Shown in pieces: positions 13,159-29,653 of a DNA stretch of 64,000 nt; within the stretch, counting starts at the first letter, position 1; each line of letters begins with the position of its first letter. A program made the position numbers and the translations under genes. The notes under the pieces are model-generated. The model was given only the letters and a program-made list of their open reading frames with translations, did not search any database and had not been told where the DNA came from. This DNA comes from Clavaria fumosa (Eukaryota > Basidiomycota > Agaricomycetes > Agaricales > Clavariaceae), in assembly GCA_951802425.1 (NCBI GenBank), contig OX637805.1, forward strand, positions 744,001-808,000, given 5' to 3'.

Positions 13159-13716
13159 ATGCGATGCAACACAAATGAGGACCGTTTGAACCCCGAATCA
13201 CGCCCGAACCAACGGCCGGCTGCGTGTTCTCCCAGAAATACCTCGGATACCACTGAAAGAACTGAGCCACTGGATGCCGCAACGGCAGTGCCCCCAGCAC
13301 GGGCAGCTACCGCACAAGGCACCTTTCTGGAAGAACTTGAAGTCGCCGATAGGACTTTCAAGCGGCTGGCCAAAGATCTCGCGCGCATACAGCGCGACGC
13401 CGAGATGTCCGCCTTCCTTCTAGACCAGACGCAGCGCGACCTGTCCTCCATTGGCGCCGACATCGTCAAAGCCACGCACGCGCGCAACTTTACGGAGAGG
13501 CGCTACCTCGCGCGCATGAAGGCCCACTCTCGCCTCGGGGGACGTACGACGAACCTTCAAGTCCAGTCCCGCGGCGGGCAGCTAGCATTATCGGACGCGC
13601 GCGAGCGAAACTATGAAAGGCATGCTAGCGAGAAGGCTGCGTGGGAGCGGGAGAAGAGAATAGAGCGTGCGAAGAAAAATGAGGCAGTCAGCAGAGAGAA
13701 ATTTGCCGAGCGGTAA
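13159..13716 (+). CDS. Unrecognised coiled-coil protein, 5' end uncertain
   Basis: An open frame runs from about 13015 to the stop at 13714-13716; the first in-frame ATG is at 13159, another is at 13405. Residues encoded by 13288-13716 are strongly helical and charged (TFLEELEVADRTFKRLAKDL, then an Arg/Lys/Glu-rich tail, WEREKRIERAKKNEAV), typical of a coiled coil. I recognise no family. The first part of the frame lies in the duplicated sequence, where copy A (5136-5409) reads in a different frame, so that part may be non-coding and the true N-terminus may be an internal ATG or an unseen exon. It is divergent from NLR copy B. Confidence is for a real coding region in the second half. Confidence 0.45.
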   Translation: MRCNTNEDRLNPESRPNQRPAACSPRNTSDTTERTEPLDAATAVPPARAATAQGTFLEELEVADRTFKRLAKDLARIQRDAEMSAFLLDQTQRDLSSIGADIVKATHARNFTERRYLARMKAHSRLGGRTTNLQVQSRGGQLALSDARERNYERHASEKAAWEREKRIERAKKNEAVSREKFAER

Positions 13717-14267
13717 GCTGGAACTTGTGTTTTTGAACACAAATATCTCATTTGCCGTTTCCTTCCTAGTGGTCAGCGAAAAGGTGCTGTTATATGGAAT
13801 ATCCGTGGTAAAAGACAGGAACAAATGCAGTGCGAATAAGAGTTGTGGAAATGGGCGATACATCACCTTCCTGATCACCCTCACATATGACTGTTATTTC
13901 ATCTTGACTTCATAATTGAATGCCTGCGATTTTCAAGCCCTTCGTATTTGTCTTGGATTAAGTTTTTGAGCCTTTTGGTAACATTGAAGGTTGGCAGTCC
14001 ATATTCTCTCCACTCCTGCAGTGCTCAGACGTTGCAAGGAAATTTTTATTGAAGATTAGACTCCATCAAGGAGAATTGGAATGAACAGGCTGCTCCGTCT
14101 GGTTATTGTTGTGAGAATGCTTCTATGACAGGCTTATATTTCTTTATACTATTTAACAAAAAAAATTGCACCTCGGGAGTAGAGAACTACGCCCTGGCAG
14201 TCTCATGAATAATATAAATCCCAGCATTTGAAGTTCGACGAGCCCAAGGAACGAATCACGGGGGTAT
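13717..14267. other. Intergenic, nothing recognised
   Basis: Moderately AT-rich sequence between the coiled-coil ORF and the 3' end of the RlpA-like gene. No domain-bearing frame seen. Confidence 0.5.
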
Positions 14268-14913
14268 TCACGCGAAATCCCAGTTGATATTAATGACGCC
14301 GACACCGAGCGAGGCGAAATGTTGGAACAATGATGGAGACATATCTGCCAGGGTGGTCGACCGTGAATCGTCAGCAGGCAAGGAACAACGGCACAGAGAG
14401 GAGCAAACGCCCTGACCCAAATCGTCAGGACCGCAGGATGAACAAAGATCCCGGACTATAGCTGTCGCGGTGTGCGTCCCAGAAGTAATTCTCACGCGCT
14501 GACGGCGATAAAAATGGCAGGGGGATGGGACAAGGAGATGGAGGCAAGGTCCGCGTCAGTGGCAAAGCTCACTTCAAGAAAAACGTAGACCCCTGGCGCA
14601 CCATGTCGCAGTGCTGGCCATCGCCATAGGTCGCCTTGCCAAGCGCTACAATTAGGTCGCTGTCCTTATTCACCTTTTGACATGCTCCCAGCCCGACATT
14701 GAACCACGTGCCCTGGGGCAAGAAGCAAAGCAGTGTCAGCGGTGCAAATCACTAGTATACAGCCCTCAAGTCTCTTGGGAGGCACAATATAACACTGACT
14801 CGGCCTGAGCGTCGTTTTTCTAGTATATGCATCTTTTCCACCGGCGCACACGTTACAGAAAGGAACGAAGCGAAGATTGCGGCAAATAAGAACCAGAGGG
14901 AAAGACGTGACAT
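14268..14913 (-). CDS. Secreted RlpA-like / expansin-like double-psi beta-barrel protein
   Basis: Small secreted protein of 127 aa. Exons on the minus strand: 14800-14913, 14602-14712, 14417-14498, 14268-14344; introns 87, 103 and 72 nt. Exon 1 encodes a clear signal peptide (LSLWFLFAAIFASFL, then VTCAP) followed by a Lys-Arg pair (ILEKRR) that could be cut by a Kex2-type protease. The mature part has the DPBB signature order: GTWFNVGLGAC, NKDSDLIVAL, a Cys in DGQHCD, VRDLCSSCGPDDL, DMSPSLFQHFA and a final VININWDF. Its size matches fungal single-domain RlpA-like proteins rather than two-domain plant expansins. Known relatives bind or loosen cell-wall polysaccharides without clear hydrolase activity; that role here is inference. 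Confidence 0.87.
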
Positions 14914-15001
14914 TTGTCAATGCGACGCGTTAGGACGTGAGGGTCGTGAATAAATTGAAGAGTTGACGCTAGTCCAACACCTGATTGGCAAACGCGAAAG
15001 A

Positions 15002-15011
15002 GCTTTTATAG
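15002..15011 (-). promoter_or_regulatory. TATA-like box for the RlpA-like gene
   Basis: On the minus strand the sequence reads TATAAAAG about 90 nt upstream of the ATG at 14913, a sensible core-promoter position. Confidence 0.4.
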
Positions 15012-16545
15012 GGGAAGGTCATAAAGAGCGCAGCCGGCGATACGAGCCTCAGTTCCGGGGGGTGCTTCATCGAAGGAACGGGTCGCAACCTCCATAGGGA
15101 AAATTGACACTATATGTCAAAGGCCATCCGTGGGATACAGCTTCGGTCGCCTAGTGACGTCCAATTGGGTCCTCGTCAACACATGAAGGAATCCGAGTGC
15201 CAAAATTTTCCCAGTGTCCGCGCCGCACAAAAGAGCCCGTAAAGCCGCATTGAGACAGACCAAAGGCATCTGCGACGGATAAGAGATTTGATGTGGGCTG
15301 GCGTAGAAGGTTCCTGTCAAGCCCACGTCTACTCAGACTTGCGAGTTGTTTTTGCTCCGTGAACCCTTGGCGACGCGCAGATCAGAGTGGGCGTATCAGG
15401 GCACGGGATGCCGATGGCACCTCGAGGCCGCCGGGAAAGGGACGCAGAGGAGCCCGGGTGAGGATCGTGTTTTCGACTCCCGCGCGTCTCGGGTACCATT
15501 CTCAGCCGCTGCGTCGCATGCCATCTCCAGCAAGGTCGACTACAAGAGGAGAGGATCATTAGTAGTGGAGCGGACAGAAGGGGCGATGTGCTGGGTGGCA
15601 AACTTACGAGATATTCGCTGCGCTGGGTTGGTCTGTTGGAAAAGTCGAGACGATCGTTCATTCGTCCGAGGCAACCTTTATCACCTCCGCAAAGAAATAA
15701 AAGTCGACCCAGCAAGCCGATAACGAATGAGCAGATGCTCCCCGGTAATGATTCGAAGAATAAATGACAAAGTAAGATTTCATGTCCCAGCGTCGCGCGC
15801 TGCGGTAGGCAGTTTGCGTTGTCTCGCAAAGACTACCTTATTATGGGAAATGGCGAGAAAATTGGTTGGTCATCGTCACCACATCCGCCGCGGCGGTGGG
15901 AAAGGGCTCGAAGGCCAAAGAAGGGCTGAGAATGGACAGGAAGCCTTCGACGATAGGATGTCGCACGACCCGCAGTGTCTCACTGCACCCGTCGAGACTT
16001 GAATTTAGCAGAATTTAGCAGGGAACGTTTGGCTGAGCTCTTGCACTAAACGGATGGGCATTCTCGTTACAAGCCCTACTCGCAACTGTAGTGCAGAAGA
16101 GCAACATGTGGAACGAGGCGAGTTTTGAATGTCCAACAGGGTCTTGAGGTCTTGAGATCTTGAGAGCTTGAGAGTTCAGGCCAGCGCTCAAGCTGGAGGC
16201 GACAGACTGTGGTCACGCTGGTGGACAACGCGTTTATGGTGGTCAAGTACGTTTATGCCCTAGCACTCGCACATAACGATTCTTCCAAACGTGTTCCTCA
16301 TTCAGGTGGCAGGAGATAGATCATATATACGAAGCAAAAAACATTACAAACGTGCCGGATCTTTTCTGCCACCCAAACATTACAATGTCTGCCGCTTTGT
16401 CATCATTCCCGGGTTTCAGGAAGGAGCCTTTCGTAAGGCAGGAGGCAGGCCGAGCTCAAGACGTTCGCTCTCGGACCCTCTCCTCTACTCCGAGTCCGAA
16501 ATGAGCGCGACGATCATTCTGCGGGAACCGGAAATTCATACACAA
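15012..16545. other. Intergenic, nothing recognised
   Basis: Several open frames (for example minus strand 15329-15829) have no domain, low-complexity composition, and no matching splice partners. A short CTTGAG-rich tract sits near 16141-16175. Confidence 0.5.
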
Positions 16546-17313
16546 TTACGCAATAAAGGAGACGGCGCACTTGTAGAGGTAAAAGAAGAATGAGAGGAGG
16601 TAGAATCCGAGCTTGACAAATGAGTCCCTCTTGTGGCCCGACAGGGTGCGGAATATCTCTGTTGCATCGTACATATGAGCCTGGTTCCATATCCTGCGAA
16701 TGTTGAGAGAAAAAAAGTCAGAGAAGGGGGATAAATTGAGCGTCGGGCTCGCACGCACTTGTTCCCGTGGAACACAAGAAGCGGCAAGTTGAGAAAAAAA
16801 GATATCCATTCCCCTACTACGAGGAAGAGCACAACGAGAAATGCGTGCGCCACAAACTCTGGTAGCACAAACTATGTGGACGAAAACGTCTGAACATCTG
16901 AGCCACGTCCGAGGGTTTGTGTGACATACCTGATTGAGCTTGTTACACAGATCTATAGGATTGATATAATCGCATTCTAGATCTGAAAACATTATTATCT
17001 GCGTCGGAGAGGCGACATTAGCTCGGTTCGGTAAGAGAGTTTGCAGTAAGCGAGTTAGCAGAGATAGCTAAATACGAAGTCTGCTTTACGCGGGAATTGT
17101 GTCGTTTCTGACACATGTTTGAGTAAGATGTGTGTGACTTACGAAGAAGACCATAGTGAATAGCAGTGCTGCGGCCATTAGCACGCAGAAAAGGTACAGC
17201 CAGCCTTTGTGGAAGTATTTGGAACGAGATTCAAATACAGGTGAGATGGTATCGGACATGAGCGCCAAACCGCAACAAAGCATAGTGAAAGGGTACGCAC
17301 CGAGACTGCTCAT
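16546..17313 (-). CDS. ERV14: ERV14 / cornichon family ER cargo receptor
   Basis: ER-to-Golgi cargo receptor that loads transmembrane proteins into COPII vesicles. Five exons on the minus strand: 17301-17313, 17143-17204, 16930-16998, 16759-16871, 16546-16693; introns 96, 144, 58 and 65 nt. The spliced product is 134 aa, close to the usual size. The sequence follows the family closely: GWLYLFCVLMAAALLFTMVF (first membrane segment), IIMFSDLECDYINPIDLCNK (the cornichon signature), FVLPEFVAHAFLVVLFLVV, LPLLVFHGNK, then MYDATEIFRTLSGHKRDSF and a last membrane segment. The 13-nt first exon (MSSL plus one base) is chosen because its donor GTGCGT and phase restore the conserved start; a start at an ATG in 17205-17300 would add non-homologous residues. 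Confidence 0.93.
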
Positions 17314-18762
17314 GGCGATGTTGTCGACGTGGGTTACGTTGCAGTTGGGAAGATGGCTTTTGATGACGGGTTCCTTAAGGGAAGGAAACCTTGCAGAGAT
17401 GAAAAGACGGGCTGCTCGGGAGTTGTTTCAAATTCAAGCCGCGTCAAAACGCGAGGGCAGTAGGTGGAGGAGCACGGAAGGGCAGCAGTTGTATGACACC
17501 AAAGGACGGTGGCTGTCAGTGAAGTTTGGTTCTCGCCTAACGTTCTCACGCTTGCACGACCATGTTTTTTCGACAACGTGTCGGACGTGAGCACAGCAAT
17601 ACTAAGACCAATGACAAGTTGACGAAACAGGAATAGGACATTGGCATTGGGGACAGCTGGTTCTTGCTCATTCTCGCACACGACACATCTGGCGAATTGT
17701 CTGGCCACTGACCATGTGGTCCCAAGTGTCTGCTGGCCACTGGACAAACATGCAGTCACTTCTATTATCCTAGTCTAGTCACTCGCAGGTTGGGGCTTTC
17801 GTGCAACTGGAAACTGGAAACTGGTGAGCACGAGATGAGACATGTTCGCATTAACTCCGGGCTTGTCTCACAGGACACACTTTACATTGGTGGTGCAACT
17901 TCTGACTCTGTTGACCACCACTCCCTGCCATAAATACTGGAGTTCGTCGTTGTCAACGAAAGGACGATGTTTGTGGTGTTGAGAGGTCTTACGCGCGTCA
18001 AGCTTGATCACCGCCATTCACAATTTCAAACATCACAGTCTCAGCTTAGGACCAGATGGTAACTCACATGTCAGTGTATTGTCACATTTTCTCGTGTCGC
18101 GCTCTTAACGAGTGCCGGATCGGTCCTGTTCGCCGACAATCCCTTGGACAACATATCGTATATGGAGTCTTTAAACATGAAACCACTGCTCGACGTTACT
18201 TGCATGAAAAAACCTCGTTTTATTGTACCGTAGAGATGGAGTCTCTGTACACATTTCCTTATACTTGAACTCGAATTTGTAAGGGTTGCCAGAAATGCGG
18301 TTCATTCACCTGACCCCCGCCTGACGCCAATGGCAGTGCAGTGGCAAACAGCAGTACATAAAGAGTTCCCTCGCAACCGCGGCAGAGCTTGAATTCCTCC
18401 TCAACGTCTACCGCGATGACTTCCCTCCTAGAACGCATGGGCCTCGAATTGGATGGCGGTGGCGCCGTCCGTTCTTCCCTCACCAAACGTCGTGCATCCC
18501 CATATGTACGTTGTCCTGAAAAACATTCTCGACTCGACCAATATTTTACATGATTCACCGTCCAACCCGCCAATAACGCACGCACGTACAGGCTCGGCCC
18601 CCGAAAGGCGATATAAATGCTCCCTGGTCGCATGACCTCTTCGAACCAGCACGGTCTTTGTCCCAACGTATCTCCTCGTCGTCTGACGGCATCAACCGCC
18701 CACCGTCGCTCAAGCCGACCATCAACGCGCTCGCTTCTAAAGCCCTCCGCGCCGCCACTTCT
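17314..18762. other. Intergenic; divergent 5' flanks of ERV14 and the RRM gene
   Basis: No convincing gene. A TATA-like GATATAAAT at 18610-18618 precedes the RRM gene. The minus-strand open frame 18259-18666 overlaps this promoter and has no recognisable domain. Confidence 0.45.
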
Positions 18763-19422
18763 ATGTCAGGTGGAGGTACCAACGGTAGCGGTAGCGGCAC
18801 AGCAGGCACGGCCGCGCCCCTTTCTATCAAAGGCGCATCCACTCTCGCCCATGGCAACGTGGTGCAAGTGACTGGTCTCGTCCCCGGCACCACCTCCGAG
18901 GACGTCGTCGCCATATTCAAGCGCTGCGGGCCAATTCTGTCCGCGCGGATCGTCGCGAACTCTGCCGCCGCTGTCCCGAGCGACTCGCCCGTGATCCGCA
19001 TTACGTATAAGACGCCCCAGGCAGCGCGCGACGCCGTAGCCAAATTCGACAAGCAGCCCGCGGACGGACGCGTCCTCTCCGTCGTCGTTGTTGGCGGTGC
19101 CTCTACCGCCCTTGCGGGCCGGCTCGGCGACGGCAACCACACTGCGGATCTGGCCGTCGTTAGAGACGAGGGGAGCGTGGACGTCTTGATGCAGGACGAG
19201 ACGGAGCCCAGTACGGGTGGATCGTGCGTCCCTGTCTCTTTTTCCAATTTTCTGTACTGACTTTTCTTTTATTGGTTTAGAAAATTGCGCTCTGACTCAC
19301 TGCTTAAGTCCGACGTTCGAGCACATGTCCTACTGGCGCCACCAGGCACAGACCCTGCTGAGTATATGCAAACCCCTGCTCGAACTGGCGGCCGGAGAAG
19401 AGTAAGAGGTGGTAGACCTTGA
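18763..19422 (+). CDS. RRM-domain RNA-binding protein, ALY/REF-like layout
   Basis: Exons 18763-19223 and 19281-19422, intron 57 nt, 200 aa from the first in-frame ATG. A Gly/Ser-rich N-terminus leads to one RRM (about 30-110): NVVQVTGLVPGTTSEDVVAI, FKRCGPILSARIV, VIRITYKTPQAARDAVAKFD, VLSVVVV. The C-terminus after splicing is basic and Gly/Arg-rich (TGGRRRVRGGRP). A single RRM with a Gly/Arg-rich tail resembles nuclear mRNA-export adaptors of the ALY/REF type, but the RNP motifs are weak and I would not go beyond RNA binding. The frame is open upstream to about 18600 and an extra 5' exon or earlier start is possible. Confidence 0.75.
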
Positions 19423-20538
19423 AAACAGTTCACCCCGAGTGGCACATTTTATCCCCTCGATGTATTTCAGTCACCGCTCCGCCTCTCTCTACTCCTGACC
19501 CTGCTTGGCCAGATTAGTATGCTGAAATGCCCTGTACTCATTCCGACGTTTGGTTTCTAGTGGTAGACTGCAGCGGTTTGTCGCTTGTATCTTTGCCGTA
19601 TATTAGGAACAGGCTCTCCTGCTCTCAGCTCAGCACCCCAGTTCTATCGTTATCCAGTCGCTCGCTTCAAGGAAGATGGCAGCTCGAGAAAGGATCTCTT
19701 CTGTAGTCCTGTCCTGAAGAGGCGAACTGTTACTCTCACCGGGTGCACTCAGCTTACTCTTTTCGCCAGCTGAGTGTGCACCTAAATTACGTTCGCATCA
19801 ACCAGCGCTCGACGTTCGCGCCCTAGTGAGGTCTTTTGGATCACTCTCGCGCCTTGAACGATAACACAAATCTAGTATGCTGATGTTGTAGTCTACGCGT
19901 GTGTCGCTTGCCACGTCCTTTACTTCCCACGCCACAGTCCTTTTTGCGTATAAAAGCCCTTCGCTTGTTTTCATTTTTCCTTCGTGCGGCGACACGGTTC
20001 TCATCTTCCCCAATGTTGCTCATGGCTGCGCTTTACAATCCACGCGGCCGTTTCTTTATAGTTTCGAGCGTCAGGCCGTGTCCAGATCAATTTATGGGCG
20101 TCTTAGTACCCTTTGCGCATCTCAGATTTATCATACGGAGATGCGATGGGTCGGTGGCTCCGTATATTCTCCCCCCTTCTGCCGTGTCCATGTCGTATAC
20201 CCTATTTTCTGTTGGGTAGTGCTCGTAACACGATGTCCTGTGTCTACATTGCTGACAGTAAATCTGCATTACATCTCGGCTTTTCGCTTAAGTCGTGCTC
20301 ACCGGGATAGTTTGGGCAACCACAAAAAGGCCGTGCTCGCGCGAAAAAGAAAAAAAAAGTCTGCCAGTATTACTGTTTCTACAGCCCAGTGCTTCAGTAA
20401 CATTTCCGAGTCCATCTTCTCGTTTGTTGCTAAATCCAATCGGCCCGAGGATAATTTGGATTTCAGAAAGTGAGTTTCAAATCCAGCCAGCACATTTGAC
20501 GCTGGTTCCTTTCGCATCACCACCGTATTAGCATCGCA
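19423..20538. other. Intergenic; promoter of the MA3 fusion gene at its right end
   Basis: Long frames such as 19901-20473 (+) lack domains. The last 100 bases (from about 20435) resemble those before the paralogue at 22243, including AGCACATTTGACG. Confidence 0.5.
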
Positions 20539-21711
20539 ATGCCCGCCGACGTTATCATTTATAAACTCGACGATGAATACGTCTACGTGACCCCCGCTGC
20601 ATCTTATGAGGTGCTATTCTCCTGTCTGTCTCCTCTGTTCTTACGTTGCTGAAACACATTCTCTTTGGTCATTCAGGAAGCTCTACGCTTCGCTCAAGAC
20701 GTATTCCCGAGGCTAAAGCATGTTGAGCCCGAGCGCATCTCGTTTTCAATCGAAGGCATGGTCGTAATCTTCCCCCAAGAGTTCAAGCGGGCAACCATAC
20801 GGATAGCCCCGATGGCATGGCCGGGCATCATGGCCTGCCTGGGGAGAGGCCGACTCGTCAACATTAAAGTGCACCCCGTACTCGAAAGAACCAGCGAGTC
20901 ACGGCGAGGTGGCGATCGAATAGATCATGCGCAAGGCGACAGTTGTCCGGTCGCTAGCGGTTCTGAACCACCACGAGCGTCTACAGAAGCCACTGTTGAC
21001 AGTTTCGGCAACATGCCGTCGCCGGTGAGCGTTTTCGCCCATGGCAAGAAAGACCCCATGCGCGATTCTACCCCCTCTTTGTCGCGAACAAATTCGAGTT
21101 CTGATATGCTCATCGTGCTTGGTGAATCGGACGGTTCAAAGCCTGCTCAACCGTTGAGCCGCAAGGCAAGAACCCCACCACCATTATCTGCTGGCCCACC
21201 ACCACAACGGAGGAAGCTGATGCTGCCATCCCACTCTAAACCAGCTTCAGAAGAAGCTCCTCCCGTTCCGGAGGACGCCAGCGCAGAGGATGTGTTGACG
21301 ATGTCTAAGGATGAAGTCAATAGGAGGATTAGCAAAAACTTGAAAGAGCTTCTCGGTGTCCGCAATCTCAATGAAGCAGACGTCTACTTCACCAACATAC
21401 CCCCAGAACACCGTTTCCGTCTGGTCGAGAAGTGTGTGTCGGCTGCGGTTGAGTCGGTCAAATCGGACGCCCAGCTTGTTGCCGACTTCTTCCATCGCGC
21501 GTTCGCCGGGGGCATGTGTCCGCCTGAGTCGTTCGAGAAAGGATTCGCCCTCGTCGCTGAGGTCCTGGATGACATCGCCATCGACGTTCCTAAGGCGTAT
21601 GAGCTCATGGCGATGATGCTGGACGGTTCGGGCCTGGGCTATGATGCACAATCGCGGATTGCCGTTACTATGTTAGAGGATCCTGAGAAACTTCTTGACC
21701 TGCTGTCATAG
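20539..21711 (+). CDS. Small-family domain fused to eIF4G C-terminal MA3 domain
   Basis: Two exons, 20539-20610 and 20677-21711, intron 66 nt, 368 aa. Residues 1-115 belong to a family present four times in this window (start MPADVIIYKLDDEYVYVTP, then SYE|EALRFAQDVFPRLKHVEP and RIAPMAWPGIMA); I do not recognise it. Residues about 120-210 are a Ser/Pro-rich linker. From QRRKLMLPS onward the sequence matches the C-terminal part of fungal eIF4G: an acidic linker and an MA3 domain (GVRNLNEADVYFTNIPPEHR, DAQLVADFFHRA, EVLDDIAIDVPKAYELMAMM, DPEKLLDLLS). In eIF4G the MA3 domain is a helical scaffold that binds partners of the initiation complex. This gene lacks the MIF4G domain and the eIF4E site, so it could act as a translation modulator or decoy; that is inference. 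Confidence 0.85.
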
Positions 21712-22242
21712 ATTCGTTCCTTTCCTACTCGTACTGCTCGTTGTCTTTCCTCTCATGTCTCGACCTTCGGTCCTTGCCTGTTCTTGTATTCACTCCAGGT
21801 AGTCCCTTTTCATACTTCTAACCGCATTCGTGTGTATGTTATCAAAGTAGTAAAACTAAGGGACAGAGAAATATTGCGGTGACTGTACTAATTACACGCG
21901 TACGGTACGGAGGCCCTACTTGAAGCCAAGGATTTGATAATGATATGTGCCCTCCGGTCCTCTGTTTGATTGCACTCAGACATTCAACTCTCCCAAATAC
22001 TCAGAGGTCGCATGTACCAGTCAACTGACAGGTCAGTGGAAGATACTCTCCAAGTCCTCAGACCCTTTTCTTGTGTAAACAATTTGGAACTTTTGATTGG
22101 CTGAATGTTGCAGTAGCGCCTGAACCGTACACGTTCGGATTTAAGGGATTATCGGCCCGAGCATTGGATATCAGAGTGCGCCGCTTGTTTCAAACCCAGC
22201 ACATTTGACGTTGAGCCATCCTACCACCATATCAGCAGCGCA
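21712..22242. other. Intergenic; promoter of second family member
   Basis: No gene seen. The last 100 bases resemble the promoter before 20539 (ATCGGCCCGAG and CAGCACATTTGACG), showing that the duplication included 5' flank. Confidence 0.5.
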
Positions 22243-22731
22243 ATGCCCGACGTTATCACTTTTAGCTTCGACGACGAAATGGTCTACGTGACTCCCGCTG
22301 CATCTTATGAGGTGCTATTCTCTTGTTTGCCTCCTCCGTTCTTGGGTTGCTGAAACACATTCTCTTTGGTCATCCAGGAAGCTCTACGCTTCGCTCAAGA
22401 CGTATTCCCGAGGCTAAAGCATGTTGAGCCCGAGCGCATCTCGTTTTCAATCAATGCCCTGACCGTGGTCAGACCGAGATCAGACCAAACGTGCAAGTCG
22501 TCACGACCTGTACGGATAGCTCCGATGGCATGGCCTTCCGTCATTGCCGGTCTGGAGAGATACCAATTCGTCCACATTAAAGTGCGCCCTCCCGTGTTCG
22601 AAAAAATCACCGATGAGCCTGGGGTGCCGCCATCCCAGTGTCAGAATACTGTCCCGCAGCAGCACAACCCCAAGCCATCTTCGGGCTGGCTTGGAAAGAT
22701 AATTTATTATGCCAAGAAGAGAATGCATTGA
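22243..22731 (+). CDS. Small-family paralogue, 140 aa, no MA3 domain
   Basis: Exons 22243-22311 and 22378-22731, intron 66 nt at the same codon as in the gene at 20539. Starts MPDVITFSFDDEMVYVTP; exon 2 begins EALRFAQDVFPRLKHVEP, identical to the neighbour; later VRIAPMAWPSVIAGLERYQF and HIKVRPP, ending in HNPKPSSGWLGK. The alternation of strands and one helix (two strands, helix, strand) looks like a ubiquitin-like or PB1-like fold, which is inference from pattern only. Function unknown. Tandem with the MA3 fusion gene. Confidence 0.75.
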
Positions 22732-23261
22732 AGTGCTTTGAAAAATCCTTTGGCATACGGCTCATCGTTGCATTCCCAACTCTCCTCCCCAGGACCTGGG
22801 CGCGGCGCTTTCTATTCCATTCTCCCCACAGTTCCCCCTTGTCGAACCAGATCTGCGGGTATATCCCCATGAAATTCCAAATGAACTTGCTTCCTGAAAC
22901 TCACCGCACTGGTCAAAATTCCTTCTGTGTCCATAACCATTGTATCGTTGATAGTGTTTACTTTCTCGTCATATATATGTAAAGCGCCACTCAATAAGAA
23001 GTGTTGCTTGAACTCAGTGTTCACGAGTTCAGTACGTTCAGTCCACACACCGCTGAAGCTGAATCTTACCGCGATGACGTCAGACGGAGCGACCTTTTGC
23101 GATTTCGAGCACGTGTGCCCAGCCAATCAATCACGACTACATGGAAGCCACATGGCTCATGGCTGATGTTGTTGAGAAATGGGGGACAATTTTTTTCTAT
23201 TATCATAACCGTTGCCGTCTTCTCTTACAGTAGGGAGAGTGAGTATCGTCACCCCACCACA
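22732..23261. other. Convergent intergenic, nothing recognised
   Basis: 3' flanks of the small-family gene and BiP. No domain-bearing frame seen. Confidence 0.5.
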
Positions 23262-25868
<2,607 letters not shown>

Positions 25869-25911
25869 GTTGAAGGAGGAGAAGAGAATGATTGTCGGTC
25901 CATATATATTA

Positions 25912-25937
25912 TTTACACGTCAGTTGCGACGTGTAAA
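25912..25937. promoter_or_regulatory. Palindromic ACGT-core element upstream of BiP (candidate UPR site)
   Basis: Perfect 10-bp arms TTTACACGTC and GACGTGTAAA flank a 6-bp spacer. On the BiP strand it contains TGACGTGT, which matches the TGACGTG core known for unfolded-protein-response bZIP factors. It lies about 45-70 nt upstream of the BiP ATG, next to a TATA-like run at 25901-25910. The role is inference. Confidence 0.5.
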
Positions 25938-26683
25938 AGCAGAGCAGACGTGTCCGTGAGAACTTTGTGCCTCCGTCGCTCATCTTTGCCTCCGCTGCTG
26001 TCTCTCTCGTCGCACTCGCCCTCACCGCTGCTGCTTCTACGGCCCCCTCCGCTGTTTCTCGCTCCCCGCGAGAGGTTTCCCAGCCCAAGTCCAGCCACTG
26101 TCTCCCCGCCACGGCCACGTCAAGAGCTTACTCTACGCTATTTGCGCAAGCTTCAGCTAGGAGACTCCACTGTCGCATGTCATTTCCTACAACCATGCAG
26201 AATCAATGCGCCGAAGGCAAGAAGCACGAGACTCACCACTGCCCGACACCATCTCCTCCATGTACTCTTCTGCCTCCTGCCAGCCCTGGACCACAGAACA
26301 CGCCATCTCACCGCTCCTTGTTCCGGTCGGCTCATGGTGAAGCTGTCTAATTAACAGCCTAGGGGATGGGGTGAGGAAAAAGACGACGATACGTTTTATT
26401 CCTAGTTCCTAGTTGTCCAATACTATCACGTGTGCTGATTCAAAAATAATAATAATATCGATCATGTGATACAAACGACAGACCTCAAACCACCCGCTTT
26501 CATCAGGGCCCCCGAGCAAAGTGAGGGTGAGAGGATCCGGGTAACTACACGTATAGCATACAGGTCAACCAGAAATCTACTCAACCGTAGTGTAGTACGA
26601 GTTAATTGCAAGTGTTGTATACAAATGCTGATTCAAAAACAATATCATGTGCATCAACTCATCACTTCCGCCAGTGTCAGTGT
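25938..26683. other. Divergent promoter region between BiP and AFG2
   Basis: Pyrimidine-rich on the plus strand near 25975-26340, open in several frames because of composition. No gene recognised. Confidence 0.5.

Positions 26684-29653
<2,970 letters not shown>

Noticed and set aside
15329..15829. 166-aa minus-strand ORF
   Set aside because: No domain, no intron structure, biased composition; probably chance.
19901..20473. 190-aa plus-strand ORF
   Set aside because: Overlaps other frames of similar length, no motif, and lies in the promoter of the MA3 fusion gene.
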